Assembly: GCA_028023455.1 (NCBI GenBank)
Contig: JAQFVV010000455.1
Coordinates: forward strand, 310,001 to 374,000
Length of the DNA stretch: 64,000 nt
Reading direction: 5' to 3'
Source: Epiperipatus broadwayi
Lineage: Eukaryota; Onychophora; Udeonychophora; Euonychophora; Peripatidae
Within the stretch, counting starts at the first letter, position 1. Every line of letters starts with the position of its first letter. Below, piece after piece: positions 9,675-21,159 of the stretch. The notes beneath the pieces were generated by a model. The model saw nothing but the letters and a program-made list of their open reading frames with translations. It did no database searches and was not told the DNA's origin. Made by a program: the position numbers and the translations under genes.

Positions 9675-11209
9675 GTGTGTGTGTTAGACTTGATGCACAC
9701 AAGATCAAAAACAAAAATGGATGCTCTAGTGGGCAAAATAGAAAAACCCTCCGAAGAACAAATGGAACCATCCAAAGAAATAGCTAGTGAAGGGGAGATA
9801 GAAATTAGCAAGGGAATGGAGACAATGGTTGATGATAAAAATAAAATAGAATGCCACAGTATAATGGATATGCTCACGAAAATAATGGAAAGCCAGCAAC
9901 AGTTGGTTATGGAAATGAGGGAAAAAGATGAAAGAAATAGTAGGAAGATAGAAGAGTTGGACTAACGACTAAGTAAGAATTTTAGCCAAAAGGTTGAACA
10001 AGTAAATAAAAAATGTGAACAAACCTCATATCAAGTGAAGGTCGCGAATGAAAGATTGGATCACCAGGAGGAATTAATGGAGAAAATAGAGCAGTGCATT
10101 CTGGGAGAATGGGTTAAAGTAAAACACGACGTTGGGTTGAAAGTAAATGATGAGATAGAGTATGTACGGGATAAGCTGGAAACGTTAGATCAAGAAGTAG
10201 AAAAATTGAAAACAGAACAAGATGAGAAATTAGAGCCTATAGCTGATGAAAATGAGAAAATCATAGAGAATATGAGGCTAGGCATCAATCAGTTAGCAGG
10301 AACAGTTGAGAAGATACAAGTAAAGGTAGGGGAAAGGGAGAATAAGACAGAAGTTGCCAAGACTAATAGTAAAGAACAGAGAGGTGTGAGCGAGTGCATG
10401 CACGTAAGCCGTAGAAGTAACCCTATGAACCCTGCTACAGTGAACCAGTTTTTAAAAATTTGGGTCTTCTCTGGTTACGTCAGGAAAAGCCCAATAGAGC
10501 ATCTCGGTAGCCTGGAGAGATATTTTGTGGTAAACCAGCTGAGTGATGAGGCCATAATCACCATTGCGTGTAGTCATCTACAAGGTGCCTCATAATCTTG
10601 GTTGGATTCATTATTTAACAAACCAAATATGTTTATGGAATACAAGGAAGCCTTGCTCGCCAGCTACTGGAGTGAAGATCATCAGGAAATTATTCTACAT
10701 CGGACGACACAGGACAAATGGAGGCCTGGGGAGCCATTCACCCCATTTTTCCATTGCCAGGTGGCGAAGTTATGGCACTAACAGCCCATCCTTTGTCGGA
10801 GTGACAAATCATTCAAATAACAAGGCACAATTTACCTCATAATGTAGAACAGATGCTCATAGGCACTCAAAGGAAGACTGTTGAGCAGGTTGCGGAGTTG
10901 TTGAATGCATTTGACAGCATTAGGCCTAATTACAAGGTGGAGGATCGGGGATTTAAACCCCAGCCCAATGATCCACACATAGGGAGAATGCAATACAATC
11001 CTCATTGTGATTATTGGGAAGGAAACCAGGCATTTCCTGATAGATCAGAAAGTGCCAAAATGTTCAAACAGATCGGAAGAGGTTCAGATCTCAACGATCC
11101 ATATGAGCAAGCCGACTCTAGTGGACATCGAAACAGTGCTCCAGTTCCAAGCACAAGTGGATATAAAAACAGTAGAAAGAATGATAAGAAGCTTCCAGAT
11201 AAAAACTAA
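9675..11209 (+). pseudogene. gag-like ORF of LTR element 1 (stops and frameshift)
   Basis: Structural protein of the retrotransposon. The first ~250 residues are acidic/basic coiled-coil (for example MDMLTKIMESQQQLV and LDQEVEKLKTEQDEK). A capsid-like domain follows: FSGYVRKSPIEHLGSLERYF, ACSHLQGAS, SWLDSLFNKP, YKEALLASYW. The frame opened at 9675 meets TAA at 9963 and again at 10593, each in mid-domain. A frameshift near 10780-10850 then leads to TVEQVAELLNAFDSIRPNY (10853-11209). No zinc knuckle is seen. The likely original start is the ATG at 9717 (MDALV); a start at 9675 is equally open. The gene is clearly dead. Confidence 0.8.
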
Positions 11210-12194
11210 GCTTAAAGAAAATAAACGGATGGATATGTCGGTTCGATCAAACTATAACGTCTTGGGATCACGAGAAATAAAGTTAATTTTTTTTTTAAAC
11301 ATACAACAGGTGGGGCAAATCATCTCACGACAAATAATTAAAGTTACTATAATAAACAAAAAAAAGTAATGTTCACGGAGTGAAATCAATGATAAACTTA
11401 ATGTGCATTTATATGCAGTCAAGCACAGAAAGACCAATGTAAATAAAAGTAATAACAAAAAAAAAAAAGTGAAAAGAAATCTATAAATAAGTTATTCGTA
11501 TAACAATCTGTCAATTATAAATGCAGATATAATTAACAAATAAATAAAAGTAAAATTAGAAATAAGAATCATTTAGGCTCATTAAAGAGCCAGTTAATAA
11601 TAAATGAAATAAAAATAAATGAATAATAGTGATAATACGTAAATGACAGATATCACTAGTAGGTGTATGAGGTTGCAGATTGAGGCATATACGTGTGTGT
11701 GTATGCATTATGTTTGGGTCATATTTTGAGCTTGATTTAGCTGTCTCTTCACTAACTGTACATTCTCATGGCTTTCGATGGTAAAACCTGTTAAATGAAG
11801 CGCCAGTAAGAATCCTGGACTCATTATATAATAAGAATTAGTGTCTCGAAATAAATAAATAAAGAAATAAGAATTTGTTGTCTGCACAAGATGAACAGGC
11901 AGTAGAAATATCCTGCTGTTCACATGCTTTAAACCCTTATATGTTTTTGGTAGAGAGTTAAGTTATGCTATGGTCTCTTATGCATAGAGATTAAATTGGT
12001 TGATCAGCCAAAATCGATCGGAATGAATTGTGTAGTTTTACCTAGCTGTCTCTCTGCAGTCATCCTCATCATCATCATCATCACTTGTCGTTGTAGAGTG
12101 TAAAATTATGTAATAAAAGCAGAAGTAAGGGTTGAAAGCAAAGAATTAAAATAAGCTCTTATTTCAGACTAGATTCGACCCGATTTTAATTCTC
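11210..12194 (+). other. non-coding internal region of LTR element 1
   Basis: Between the gag relic and the 3' LTR, about 1 kb is AT-rich and shows no pol motif on either strand. It holds a short CAT trinucleotide run near 12062-12083. The pol genes expected here are absent, not merely frameshifted. Confidence 0.6.
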
Positions 12195-12213
12195 AAAAGC
12201 GGGCGGAGTGTAA
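12195..12213 (+). other. polypurine tract of element 1
   Basis: AAAAGCGGGCGGAGTGTAA directly precedes TGTGACGG of the 3' LTR. It is the only G-rich purine run in the area and sits where plus-strand priming is expected. Confidence 0.6.
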
Positions 12214-13497
12214 TGTGACGGCCATGTAAAGTCATCGTCACACGTATATATTTATTAATAAAATTAGATAACTTAGCTACTAGAAAGTAATAAAGGTAAA
12301 TGGATTAGCTACTAAATTTAAAAAAAAAGAAAGAAAGAATTCAAATGTCGAAATTACTTTGGATTTTGTAATAGTAAGAGAAGGGGAGAGGGTGCATAAA
12401 GAAATGCGTCTCTTTCTCTCGTTTTAAAAAAACTATTGTAACAAGTTAAAATAAATTATAAACATAAATTTGAAAAGGACTTTTAAGTAAAATTTAAATG
12501 TAATATGTAATGTAAAAACTATATGACCAGATAAATTAGAGGTGTTAAAGTCTGTTGGACTAATTAAATTCCTCGGACAAAGAAAAATGTATAACAAGGA
12601 AAAGCTTATAATTACAGCTAAATTAATTAAAACCTATATTCCAGCCACTAATTAAACAAATAGTTTGATAAGAGTTCATCGGAAATCTAAAACATTAATT
12701 AAAAAGTTACAAAAACAATGAACAAAAGAAAGACAGTAAGACCAGAGTGACAATTATTATCTGTTCATTACTAGTAGAGATTCTGAGGAAGCAACAGCTC
12801 AAAGAAAATGAAAGAAGTGTGTGGCTAGTGGCGTTAAAGGGACGTGGGTTCGTATTCAATCCTTCTCACTACTGACTCACAATGTAAGATCTAAGCCCGA
12901 CCTGCTAGAGAGACCACTGTTTCTGTGACTGAACAACCTAAAAATCTACCTAAAGAATCGACAAGAAGTAAAAAAAAACTGGAACGAGAAATAACCCCAC
13001 AAACTGAGAGAGAAAATCAATCCAGCCAACAGTGAAGGATATACTGTCTCTACAAAAAAAGGGATGATCTCCCACTGGATGGTAAAGAGTGCTCGAAAGA
13101 AATACCCATGGAAACAACTACAACGAAAACCTAGGTAAAAGCATGCATGCATTTTAATTTTTAATGATCATAAATAAATAAACAAGGAACAATTTTGATA
13201 AATTTAGAACTCTACTCAATAGTACCTCAAAATAACTTTTATACTTGATCTGTTTTATTATGTTTTATTATAGCCACATATTATATAAGTGTGTGTGTTT
13301 TTTTTTTATTGTTATCATGTATTTTTTTTATATAACAGTGAGTGTTATTAAACATATTTATTCATTATATTTAAAGTGTTTGCACTTGCTTTATTCTCCT
13401 ATCACCAAGCTACAACAGGGGGGAAATTGTAATTTAGTGATTAAAGGGTAAGGCTGATTTTAAAAGATATTTGTGTGCTGCTTGTTTGTGAGAATCT

Positions 13498-13602
13498 CAT
13501 ATGCCATAGCATCTGCCAGGACGCGAACCCACAACCGTCTGCAACCAATTACTTGCTTGCACGGTGGCTACGATGACCTCTCGGCTAACAACGCTTGACT
13601 TG
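13498..13602 (-). mobile_element. tRNA-derived short SINE, copy 2, inside 3' LTR
   Basis: A 105-bp SINE inserted in the 3' LTR only. A 16-bp direct repeat, TTGTTTGTGAGAATCT, flanks it at 13482-13497 and 13603-13618 and occurs once in the 5' LTR. On the minus strand it reads CAAGCGTTGTTAGCCGAGAG, then a B-box-like GGGTTCGCGTCC, then ATGCTATGGCATATG. Its A-tail is almost absent. Confidence 0.8.
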
Positions 13603-13725
13603 TTGTTTGTGAGAATCTTCCCAATTATATAACATAAATAGCAAGCGCTGGACATTTGTAAATTTCTTGGAAATAGTTTTGCTTTGTTCAGCAGCCAAGA
13701 GTTATTGGCTGGGAAATATAATGCC

Positions 13726-14221
13726 AAGTTAATATGTATGTATTGCCTCAGGGTTCAGTCAATGGTACAGATAAGAAGTAAATTTGTATCTGTATTTGCA
13801 CTTTGCTTGCATTGTAACGGCATTGGCTCTTAATTAAATTAAAAAATAAATAAATGAAAGGAAGAATCAAAGTTGAAAAAAAATAAAGGATAATAAATAA
13901 GAATAAAATGCTATAAAATAAATATAAGTGAAAATAAAATGTTGTGAGATAAAAATAAAGAAAATAATAGAACAAGTTAATATGTATGTATTGCCTCAGG
14001 GTTCAGTCAATGGTACAGATATGAAGTAAATTTGTATCTGTATTTGCACTTTGCTTGCATTGTAACGGCATTGGCTCTTAATTAAATTAAAAAATAAATA
14101 AATGAAAGGAAGAATCAAAGTTGAAAAAAAATAAAGGATAATAAATAAGAATAAAATGCTATAAAATAAATATAAGTGAAAATAAAATGTTGTAAGATAA
14201 AAATAAATAAAATAATAGAAC
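13726..14221 (+). repeat. 248-bp tandem duplication in 3' LTR
   Basis: The segment starting AAGTTAATATGTATGTATTG at 13726 is repeated from 13974. The two halves are nearly identical, and the 5' LTR has this segment once (around 8957-9200). It therefore arose after the element inserted. Confidence 0.8.
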
Positions 14222-14324
14222 TAAGAAAACTAATAAAATCAACCAACAAATAAGAATTTCCATCAAAAACCATTTCTGTTCACAAAAGTCATATTTCCAT
14301 TGCAATATATATATATATATATAT

Positions 14325-14740
14325 AATTAAGTACCAACCAGTAACCACCTAAACATTCTCAGTAAAATTTAGTAATCAATATTTCTCACTGCTGTCAAAG
14401 CAACCTTCACACCTTTTAATAGCAATAATGGAAATTCATTCTTACTAATGGTCCATTGAATATATATGGACACTTAAAGCTTGCAACTTGACTACAGAGT
14501 ATGAAATATTGATACATTGAAGTTTAAATAAACCTCTTTAAACATGAAATAAACATGTCACTATAATGCAGACTAATAAATAGTCAATTAACATTACAAA
14601 CTGCAATACTTTTAAATTGCCCATGTATTATTTAGAAATAATAAGCGAAATAGTGCCTAAAGCTACTCTGGGATAATGATGTAATTAAGTTCCAACCAGT
14701 AACCACCTAAACATTCATAGTAAAATTTAGTAATCAATAT
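14325..14740 (+). repeat. 58-bp direct repeats bounding a 300-bp segment
   Basis: The phrase beginning AATTAAGTACCAACCAGTAA at 14325-14382 recurs at 14683-14740 with a few changes. The second copy runs into the (TA)n array that leads to the hammerhead block at 14755. The 300 bp in between match nothing recognised. Confidence 0.65.
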
Positions 14741-14843
14741 ATATATATATATATGTCAATAGATGGCGTTCTACCAAAAACACCATCAAGCGTAAGTTTG
14801 TTTACATAAATGTCAGAGCAAGCATTCACTATCTCTAACTTTA

Positions 14844-14893
14844 ATTCCACTTTCAGATCATGATTTCAAGCTATTTGCTATCGTCAGTGAAAG
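14844..14893 (-). ncRNA. hammerhead ribozyme, copy G1
   Basis: Minus-strand motif with core CUGACGA (still within CUGANGA), GAAA and UC intact, and inner stem I CUUUCA/UGAAAG. The outer GGAAU partner strand is lost where the orientation switches, so outer stem I cannot close in this copy. Confidence 0.5.
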
Positions 14894-14900
14894 ACAGAGT

Positions 14901-14950
14901 CTTTCACTGATGACAGCAAATAACTTGAAATCATGATCTGAAAGTGGAAT
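14901..14950 (+). ncRNA. hammerhead ribozyme, copy G2
   Basis: Plus-strand motif with CUGAUGA and GAAA intact and inner stem I complete. Stem II is weakened (CAGC...ACUU leaves two good pairs). There is no upstream AUUCC, so outer stem I cannot form. The motif starts seven bases after the G1 motif ends. Confidence 0.45.
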
Positions 14951-14964
14951 TAAAGTTAGACTGC

Positions 14965-15014
14965 CTTTCACTGACAATAGCAAATAGCTTGAAATCATGA
15001 TCTGAAAGTGGAAT
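14965..15014 (+). ncRNA. hammerhead relic, copy G3 (core mutated)
   Basis: The third motif lies 64 bp after G2 in the same orientation. The core reads CUGACAA, which replaces an invariant G, so it should be inactive. Stems and GAAA are otherwise kept. Confidence 0.5.
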
Positions 15015-15172
15015 TAAAGTTAGAGATAGTGAGTGCTTGCTCTGACGTTTATGTAAACAAACTTACGCTTGATGGTGTTTTTGGTAGAACGCCATCTATT
15101 GACATAAATACAAGTGTTAGCAAATTTTTAACTTGTTTTTTTTTTTTGTTTTTCATATATATATATATATAG

Positions 15173-16165
15173 TAGTACATACAACCATGAATTGCTAATT
15201 ACAAAATCATATCAGGGAAAGAAAGTTGTTACTTATAAAACTATAATTGTCAAAACTGAAATGAAATTGACATAGCATTTAATATCTGTGCTACAAAATG
15301 TCAACTTTACCATTAATAAACGGATCAAACAACTCTACACTCCAAAGCGAAAGTTCCAAAGATGGAAAGTACAAGTGACTTAATGGATGTTCTATAAACA
15401 TCCCCACCTGAAATGGATTAATGAGGATTATTAAAATGATTCATTAGGTCATTCATTTTTCTTTATAAACTTTAAAACTTCATTTAGGTTGACATCATGA
15501 ATTTTATTTAGTTATATATTTTATATCAATGTTTATGTTCATATTTTTCCTTTAATATGGATACAAAAAGGGGGGAAATAAGTGTTAATATGTAACATAA
15601 TGGATGAATATTACTGCCATTATTGTAAGTAAAATAAAATATATTGTTATGATGAGAACTTGCTTGTTTACCAATCCAATCAGCATCAAGGTAAAGGTAA
15701 GATTTTACCTAATACATATTTATTCCCAACACATATACATTTACATTGTTATATTGCTCATACTAATATATTAATTAAATGTTTTCAGTATACTTGACTA
15801 ATTATTTCTATTATAAATGGTCTTTCCTCTCTTTATTATAATTATATTGTATAACAGGGGGGATCCCATATCTTCAAGATAACCGATATGAATTTAACCT
15901 ATCAAGTTAATGAAAATAAAACAAATTATAATTCCAATATAATGGTGTAGCAAGCAAGAATGACTTAGACAATCATAACTATAAAATAAATTTCGTTTAG
16001 TTAAAGTGGACATCAAATGGTTATTCCTTGTAGGAGATAGAGTTTGGAATAATAATGGAAAAAACTATAATCAAAGAGTAACCATAGATATTAAATTAAA
16101 TATTTTATATGTTATTATAATTTTTTTATTAAAATGTTACTTTTGTAAATGTATTTGATAAATAT
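15173..16165. other. AT-rich DNA, nothing recognised
   Basis: I see no ORF of note and no clear repeat in this stretch. It separates the hammerhead block from the first RTE relic. Confidence 0.4.
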
Positions 16166-17225
16166 ATCATCATCATCATCAATCATTATCAATCCACTGC
16201 AAGATGAAGGTCTCTCCAAATTCAAACCAACTTCTCTGATCTTTAGCTTCTCTTCTCCACATCACCCTTGCACACTTTCTTATTTGTGTCATTGTTGAAT
16301 TGGGTCAATGGATTGGATATATTTGTGTAATTAGTAGATGTAGTATGAGTTTCGCTACGTGCAGAATCGCTGAATACACCGCACCAACCCTTTGCCTATG
16401 GATGGGATTGTAAGTCGGCAAAAAGGATCGCGGTCCCTTCCTATGGAGTTTTTATTTTATTGTTCTTCTTGCTATACAGACGTCATATTCCTGTATTGGA
16501 CAAGAGTCAATGTTTTCTCTAACTATCCTGTTCAGATGTCCATTCCTGACAGTATAGTATATTTGTGCTGTTGTATTTTCATGCTACATTGAATACATAA
16601 ATGTATCAGATGGATTGATGCCGGTTTGACTGCGAAATTTGTTGCCTAAGGTTAAATCAGGGAAGAATATTTTCTTTTCAAATGCAGATCTATGTAGTCT
16701 ATTCATACTTGACCATCTAAATAAAATATTAAAACTCATTGAAATTTATGTAAATGTACAATTAAAGAGTAATCTAAAAAAAATGTTAAACCTATTCCTC
16801 GAATTTAGAATGATTTTATATGTGCGTAAATAAATATTTTTATGTGTTAATTTCTGGCAGTGGCTTTTATTCTTTTATATTTAAGATATAAAATTTATAT
16901 ATTTTTATCTCTGCGTCTCCGCTGAGCTAGTGACTTGGGCTAACGATCGGAATATTTAAATAAAGTGGAATTTTAACAGCACGTATCTGCCTACTTTATA
17001 AATTTTTCTAGGCTCAAATGCCTAGATGGCGCCCTTGTAGTGCAGATATTGTTTTTGCGGTTAGATTCGATCTTCACTTTCATTCCGATTGGTACAAACT
17101 CTGGGTCTTTTACAATCTCTTGGAATCCAATTAAGATTTCAATTGTCCATCTATTATCATCTCTTCTAGCAATATGTCCAGCCCAATTCACTTCAGTATT
17201 TTAATTCATTCTGCCTTATCAGGCA
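16166..17225 (-). mobile_element. RTE-type LINE relic 1, 3' end, interrupted
   Basis: The minus strand shows the 3' end of an RTE-like LINE: the ATGATGATGATGA-type tail (16166-16181) preceded by the GAGACCTTCATCTTGCAGTGG region near 16193-16215. The C-terminus of its ORF is at 16991-17191, where WAGHIARRDDNRWT is the hallmark phrase. Between 16300 and about 17085 lies unrelated sequence, either an insertion or very diverged LINE. That block contains a 66-residue plus-strand ORF (16392-16592) of no recognised family. The copy is a 5'-truncated relic. Confidence 0.65.
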
Positions 17226-18402
17226 ACTGAGAAGAAAGACCATGGTGTTTCTTGATCTTAAACTCAGAGGTAAAAACCCAATAAACTCACCAGTGGCTAA
17301 TGTGTATTGGTGAGCAGCCCATCCATGTTCATATACTATAGGTATATAAGTGTTTAACTAAAAACTCCCGATGTATTTTTTCATACTCAATTTTCAATTA
17401 GTCATATCTTCTCACATACTTAATATATTTTTACACATGTACACATATTTTCATATATACACATACATAAGTTCATGCATATTCGCATTTTAAGTGATAT
17501 TAATATACTCTGAACTATACCACTATGCAGATTCTCCATGAGTTTGAAACCTGGGAATAACGGAAATTAACGATGGTAAGGACGAGTGAGTGTAGGTTTA
17601 TATTTTAATATTTATGTGATTATTAACCTCTCATCTCCCAGGAATGAAGTTAAAATGTGGGTATATAGGTACAAGGGTCCAAGATAGATTCTCTTATTCA
17701 TTGTGATGACTTAGCTAACCTAGTACCATACCAGGTAAAAAAAATCCGTTCCGTTACATATGGCGCTACCAATTGCGAGGCATAGAATCGTATATTAATA
17801 TCACATTTGGTTATACATATAAAAATATCCCATTGTGGGAGTAATCGGATTTTATATTAATCTACAATTCAATAATTTAATAGTAAAAACAATAAAACTT
17901 AAACATATATATAATTTTGGTATGACAAATTTAACTTAATAAGTAAAATAGCTTGTTTCAGTCAAAATTGTTTACGTTTCTATTTACGATTAAATGGAAA
18001 ACGATCGAAAGATAATATCTTTTTAATTTAATTTTCTAATAATTGTGTCTAACATTAATAAATAATTAAATGAGTAAATAACTTTGTTTCATTCAAAACT
18101 GGTTTATTGATTTCCATCTTTATATATAAAGTATCCACATATTCATTTTTAAATAAAATCTTGTTCATTTTGTGACCCATTTTTTGAAATATTTTTCACG
18201 TTCTATAATTCCAATTACATTTATATCATATTGTACGGTCATTTTCACATACATTCTATCTACATATGTATATATGTTTATAAATTATAACAAAAATTAA
18301 TAAAATTATAAATATATAATAATAATTTCCTAAACATTTACACATCAATGAATATTTATAATTTAATGTTTTTCTGAAGGTTTGTGATGATGGTGTTCTA
18401 GC
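17226..18402. other. AT-rich DNA with one PBS-like phrase
   Basis: No gene is recognised. At 17752-17775 the phrase GTTACATATGGCGCTACCAA resembles an LTR end (TTACA) followed by a TGGCGC-type primer-binding site. I could not find the rest of an LTR element around it. Confidence 0.35.
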
Positions 18403-18801
18403 TGTATATTTATATTGGACTATTTCCATCATCTAATATGTGTGTTGAATGTCTTTAGAAAAGTTTAATTTTAGTTAAATATTCCAAATGCATTCAACTG
18501 TTAGTAATATCATAGCAAACAGGTTAGTATATGCACCGATTGTTAGTAATATCACAGCAAACAAATGTTAATAATATCACAGCAAACAGGTTAGTATATG
18601 CACAACGTTTCAAGAGGTATTTTTCTCCCCTCTTCTTCAGGTGGTGCTGGCCTGACCAGTGACAGTACTAGCATGGGATTCGAACCTGGGTCCTTAGATT
18701 TTTGATTATTGAAATTTAAGGTAATGCTCTAACCAACTGAGCCATCTAAAGACATTCAACACATATATTAGATGATGGAAATAGTCCAATATAAATATAC
18801 A
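18403..18801. repeat. foldback element enclosing a tRNA-like SINE
   Basis: Two 56-bp arms (18403-18458 and 18746-18801) are inverted repeats differing at about one position. Between them, reading on the minus strand, is a tRNA-like module: A box TGGCTCAGTTGGTTAGAGC (18725-18744) and B box GGTTCGAATCCC (18675-18686), with an A+T-rich insertion of about 30 nt in the anticodon region. A body containing CCTGAAGAAGAGGGGAG and AAACGTTG follows. Between about 18500 and 18602 the phrase AATATCACAGCAAACA is repeated three times. The arms could be a second, inverted copy of the SINE start. Confidence 0.65.
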
Positions 18802-21009
18802 TTCATAATTTAAGTTTATAAAAAATGAATTTTACAATTTTTTAAACATTAAATATGAAAATTTGCAAATGGTAAGAGTTTTTGTTGTTGTTATCGATAT
18901 TATCAATTTCATAATGCTGATGATTACTTTATTAATATTTATACAATTTATACATTTATGTGCATTTGTAGGGGTAAATAGACTTAAAATGATTACAGAA
19001 TATGAATGATTGAAATATGGATTGATTTATCATTAATATTTTTATCTATTATTAATCCACTGGCAGGATCTCTTCAAATTTAATTGTTTCTCCAATTCAT
19101 AGACTCTTTTTATATATATCTCATTACCATTCTTTCCCATTTCATCTTTCCATATCATGGACAGTCGTTTATAATTATTAAACTATCCTGATTAATATTT
19201 TAAATGCCCATCTATTACCAATTCTAGATATATACCCAACTCAATTGCACTTCAGTCTCATTATTCTTTTAGTGGAGTCACTCATTGATACTTGTTTCTT
19301 CTTTTGCCCTAGTATTTTGCTTTTGACCTTTCATTGTTATTTCTAATATAAATCTCTAAATACTTTTTGTATGATTTTAAGGCTTAGTTTTGCTCTTCTG
19401 TTAAAAACCCATAAATAAGACTTGGTAAACTTTATCTATTAAAAAATCTTCCTTTTCACAACCATAGATATCTTTGCTAAAGGTCTTTCTATCAAAAACA
19501 CTCCATTCTAGTTTAATAATATGACTAATGTCATCCATGATACTTTCATATGTAGTAATAATCTGTCCAAAGTATTTGTAGTTGCGAACATCCTTAAATT
19601 CATGATTATCAATCTTTATTTATGTTTTCTGAAAAAATCCGTTGAACATTAATGTTAGCATTTAACTGTATTACTAATTCTCCCCTAGCATCTGTCAATT
19701 CTTGCAACATTTTTTGAAATTCTGAAGCAAAAATCATCAAAATAATCACATTATCTAAAAAAATCTAGATTGACATAAATAATCTTCATGTATTTTTATT
19801 TTCTTATCTTCCCATTTTAATCCACAGAAGAGCTTCTAGTGTAACTACTTTAAAAGTTTTGAAGATATGGAATAATTCTTGTGAAATACCTTTATCAAAA
19901 TTAATCTTTTAGAGTCATTATGTGATCTAATTATTTGTGTTGTATTTTGATAAATATTCTTTGGAATATGACAATACTTGGGCTCTATACTTTAAAGGAT
20001 TTTAGTTCTAATCATTGCTTAAATGTTGATAGAATCAAATGCCTTTTCAAAATATATATATATATCCAAGGCATAATGACAATTCATATTCATTGAAATC
20101 CAGCTTATTATTTTAATTGGTTTAATTGCAAAATTTGCTGTAGATTAATTGTAATTATCTTGGTACCAATTTTGTATAGCATTGACTGATAACTGATAGA
20201 CTTGTATTTTAAATATTTTTTTTTATTAAACATCAGCATTATTATTGCATTCTTCCAATTATCTGGTACATTTTTTATTATTTAGATATTTGGTATATAG
20301 TTTTGATAGCAACTTTTATATGTTATTATTTGCTTCTTTTAAGATATCAAAATAATTCCTCTTTTCCTGGATAATTTCCCTTGTCACCTCATTTAAAATA
20401 CTTGATAATTCAATAGATGTAAAAATGATAATCGTTTCTTTGTTTTCTTGTTTTTTATCATTATATAATTAATGGTAGAAATCTTCCCCACGTTATATAA
20501 TGTCTCCTCTCTTTAGTAAAAGTTTAATCTTTTCTTTTACAGCTGAAACAAATTTTCTTCCAATACCATGCTTTTGCTTATATTTTTGAGACTTTCATTC
20601 TTTTCTATCACTTTCCGTGAATAATTCATAGGCATACTGATAAATTGTTCTTTTTTTTAAAATTATGGACAATCTTGGTCAGGAGATTCAATGGAGTATC
20701 AATTATCTTCTTATTAATCTCAGTCAAATCGGAACCATTATTCCAAGTCTGTAAATGTTATAAAATGATTCCAAGTTTTAATTTAAATTCATTGAAGGTT
20801 TATTAAAATGTAAGAATGTCAACTCTTAATTATGCTTCTGCAGTTTTCATTAACACACATCTTACATTTCATTAATCAGTTATTATTTCTGTGTTAAGTC
20901 TATTAAGAGCATCATAATCTTGAAATAAATCTTTTTTTGTTAGTCAAAATATAATTCTACTGTACTTTAATTTGGATGCTTCCATGCCAATTCCTTTAAG
21001 CATTTTTTT

Positions 21010-21100
21010 AAAAAGGGGGTTGCCTTGATAACAGTTTGAAATTGTTGATTGTTATTGATATTGGGATTGTCTAAGTGTTGATTAAGTTTTAATGATATAT
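21010..21100 (+). repeat. ~85-bp dispersed repeat, copy 1
   Basis: The phrase GGTTGCCTTGATAACAGTTT continues through GATTGTCTAAGTGTTGAT to TTTTAATGATAT. The same unit occurs at 40212-40296 and 40438-40512. It contains a short inverted repeat, CAGTTTGAAATTG. Its position differs relative to the RTE sequence in each case, so it is an independent repeat. Confidence 0.6.
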
Positions 21101-21159
21101 AATAAATTAAGTTTGATATCTGTATTCTTTCCAAAATATATGTAATATTCAAATTTATA

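Larger units (their letters stand above)
7560..14304 (+). mobile_element. LTR retrotransposon 1, gag-only
   Basis: Complete LTR element lying between two (TA)n arrays. 5' LTR 7560-9287; primer-binding site immediately after; decayed gag 9675-11209; about 1 kb without recognisable coding; purine-rich tract; 3' LTR 12214-14304. The LTRs start TGTGACGG and end TTACA/TTGCA. No protease, RT, RNase H or integrase motif is visible, so the element depended on enzymes from an autonomous relative. The 3' LTR is longer only because it later took a SINE and a 248-bp duplication. Confidence 0.85.
12214..14304 (+). repeat. 3' LTR of element 1
   Basis: A 2,091-bp copy of the LTR at 7560-9287. The extra length is accounted for by a SINE with its target duplication (121 bp) and a 248-bp tandem duplication, less a few small deletions. 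It ends TTCCATTGCA at a (TA)n array (14305-14324). The target duplication itself cannot be told apart from the TA array. Confidence 0.85.
14755..15155. repeat. folded-back PLE pLTR block
   Basis: Diverged pLTR fragments lie between two (TA)n arrays. A minus-orientation piece (14755-14900) is followed by plus-orientation pieces (14901-15155), so the block is a large palindrome. Its left edge is GTCAATAGATGG, the same GACAT/(TA)n junction as at 5375. Its right edge is TTTTTCAT/(TA)n, as at 3515 and 6715. It carries three hammerhead motifs and no PLE coding sequence. Confidence 0.7.

Noticed and set aside
16392-16592. Host exon or small secreted protein
   Set aside because: The 66-residue frame has no recognisable motif and lies inside a LINE relic. 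There is no splice-site or homology evidence.
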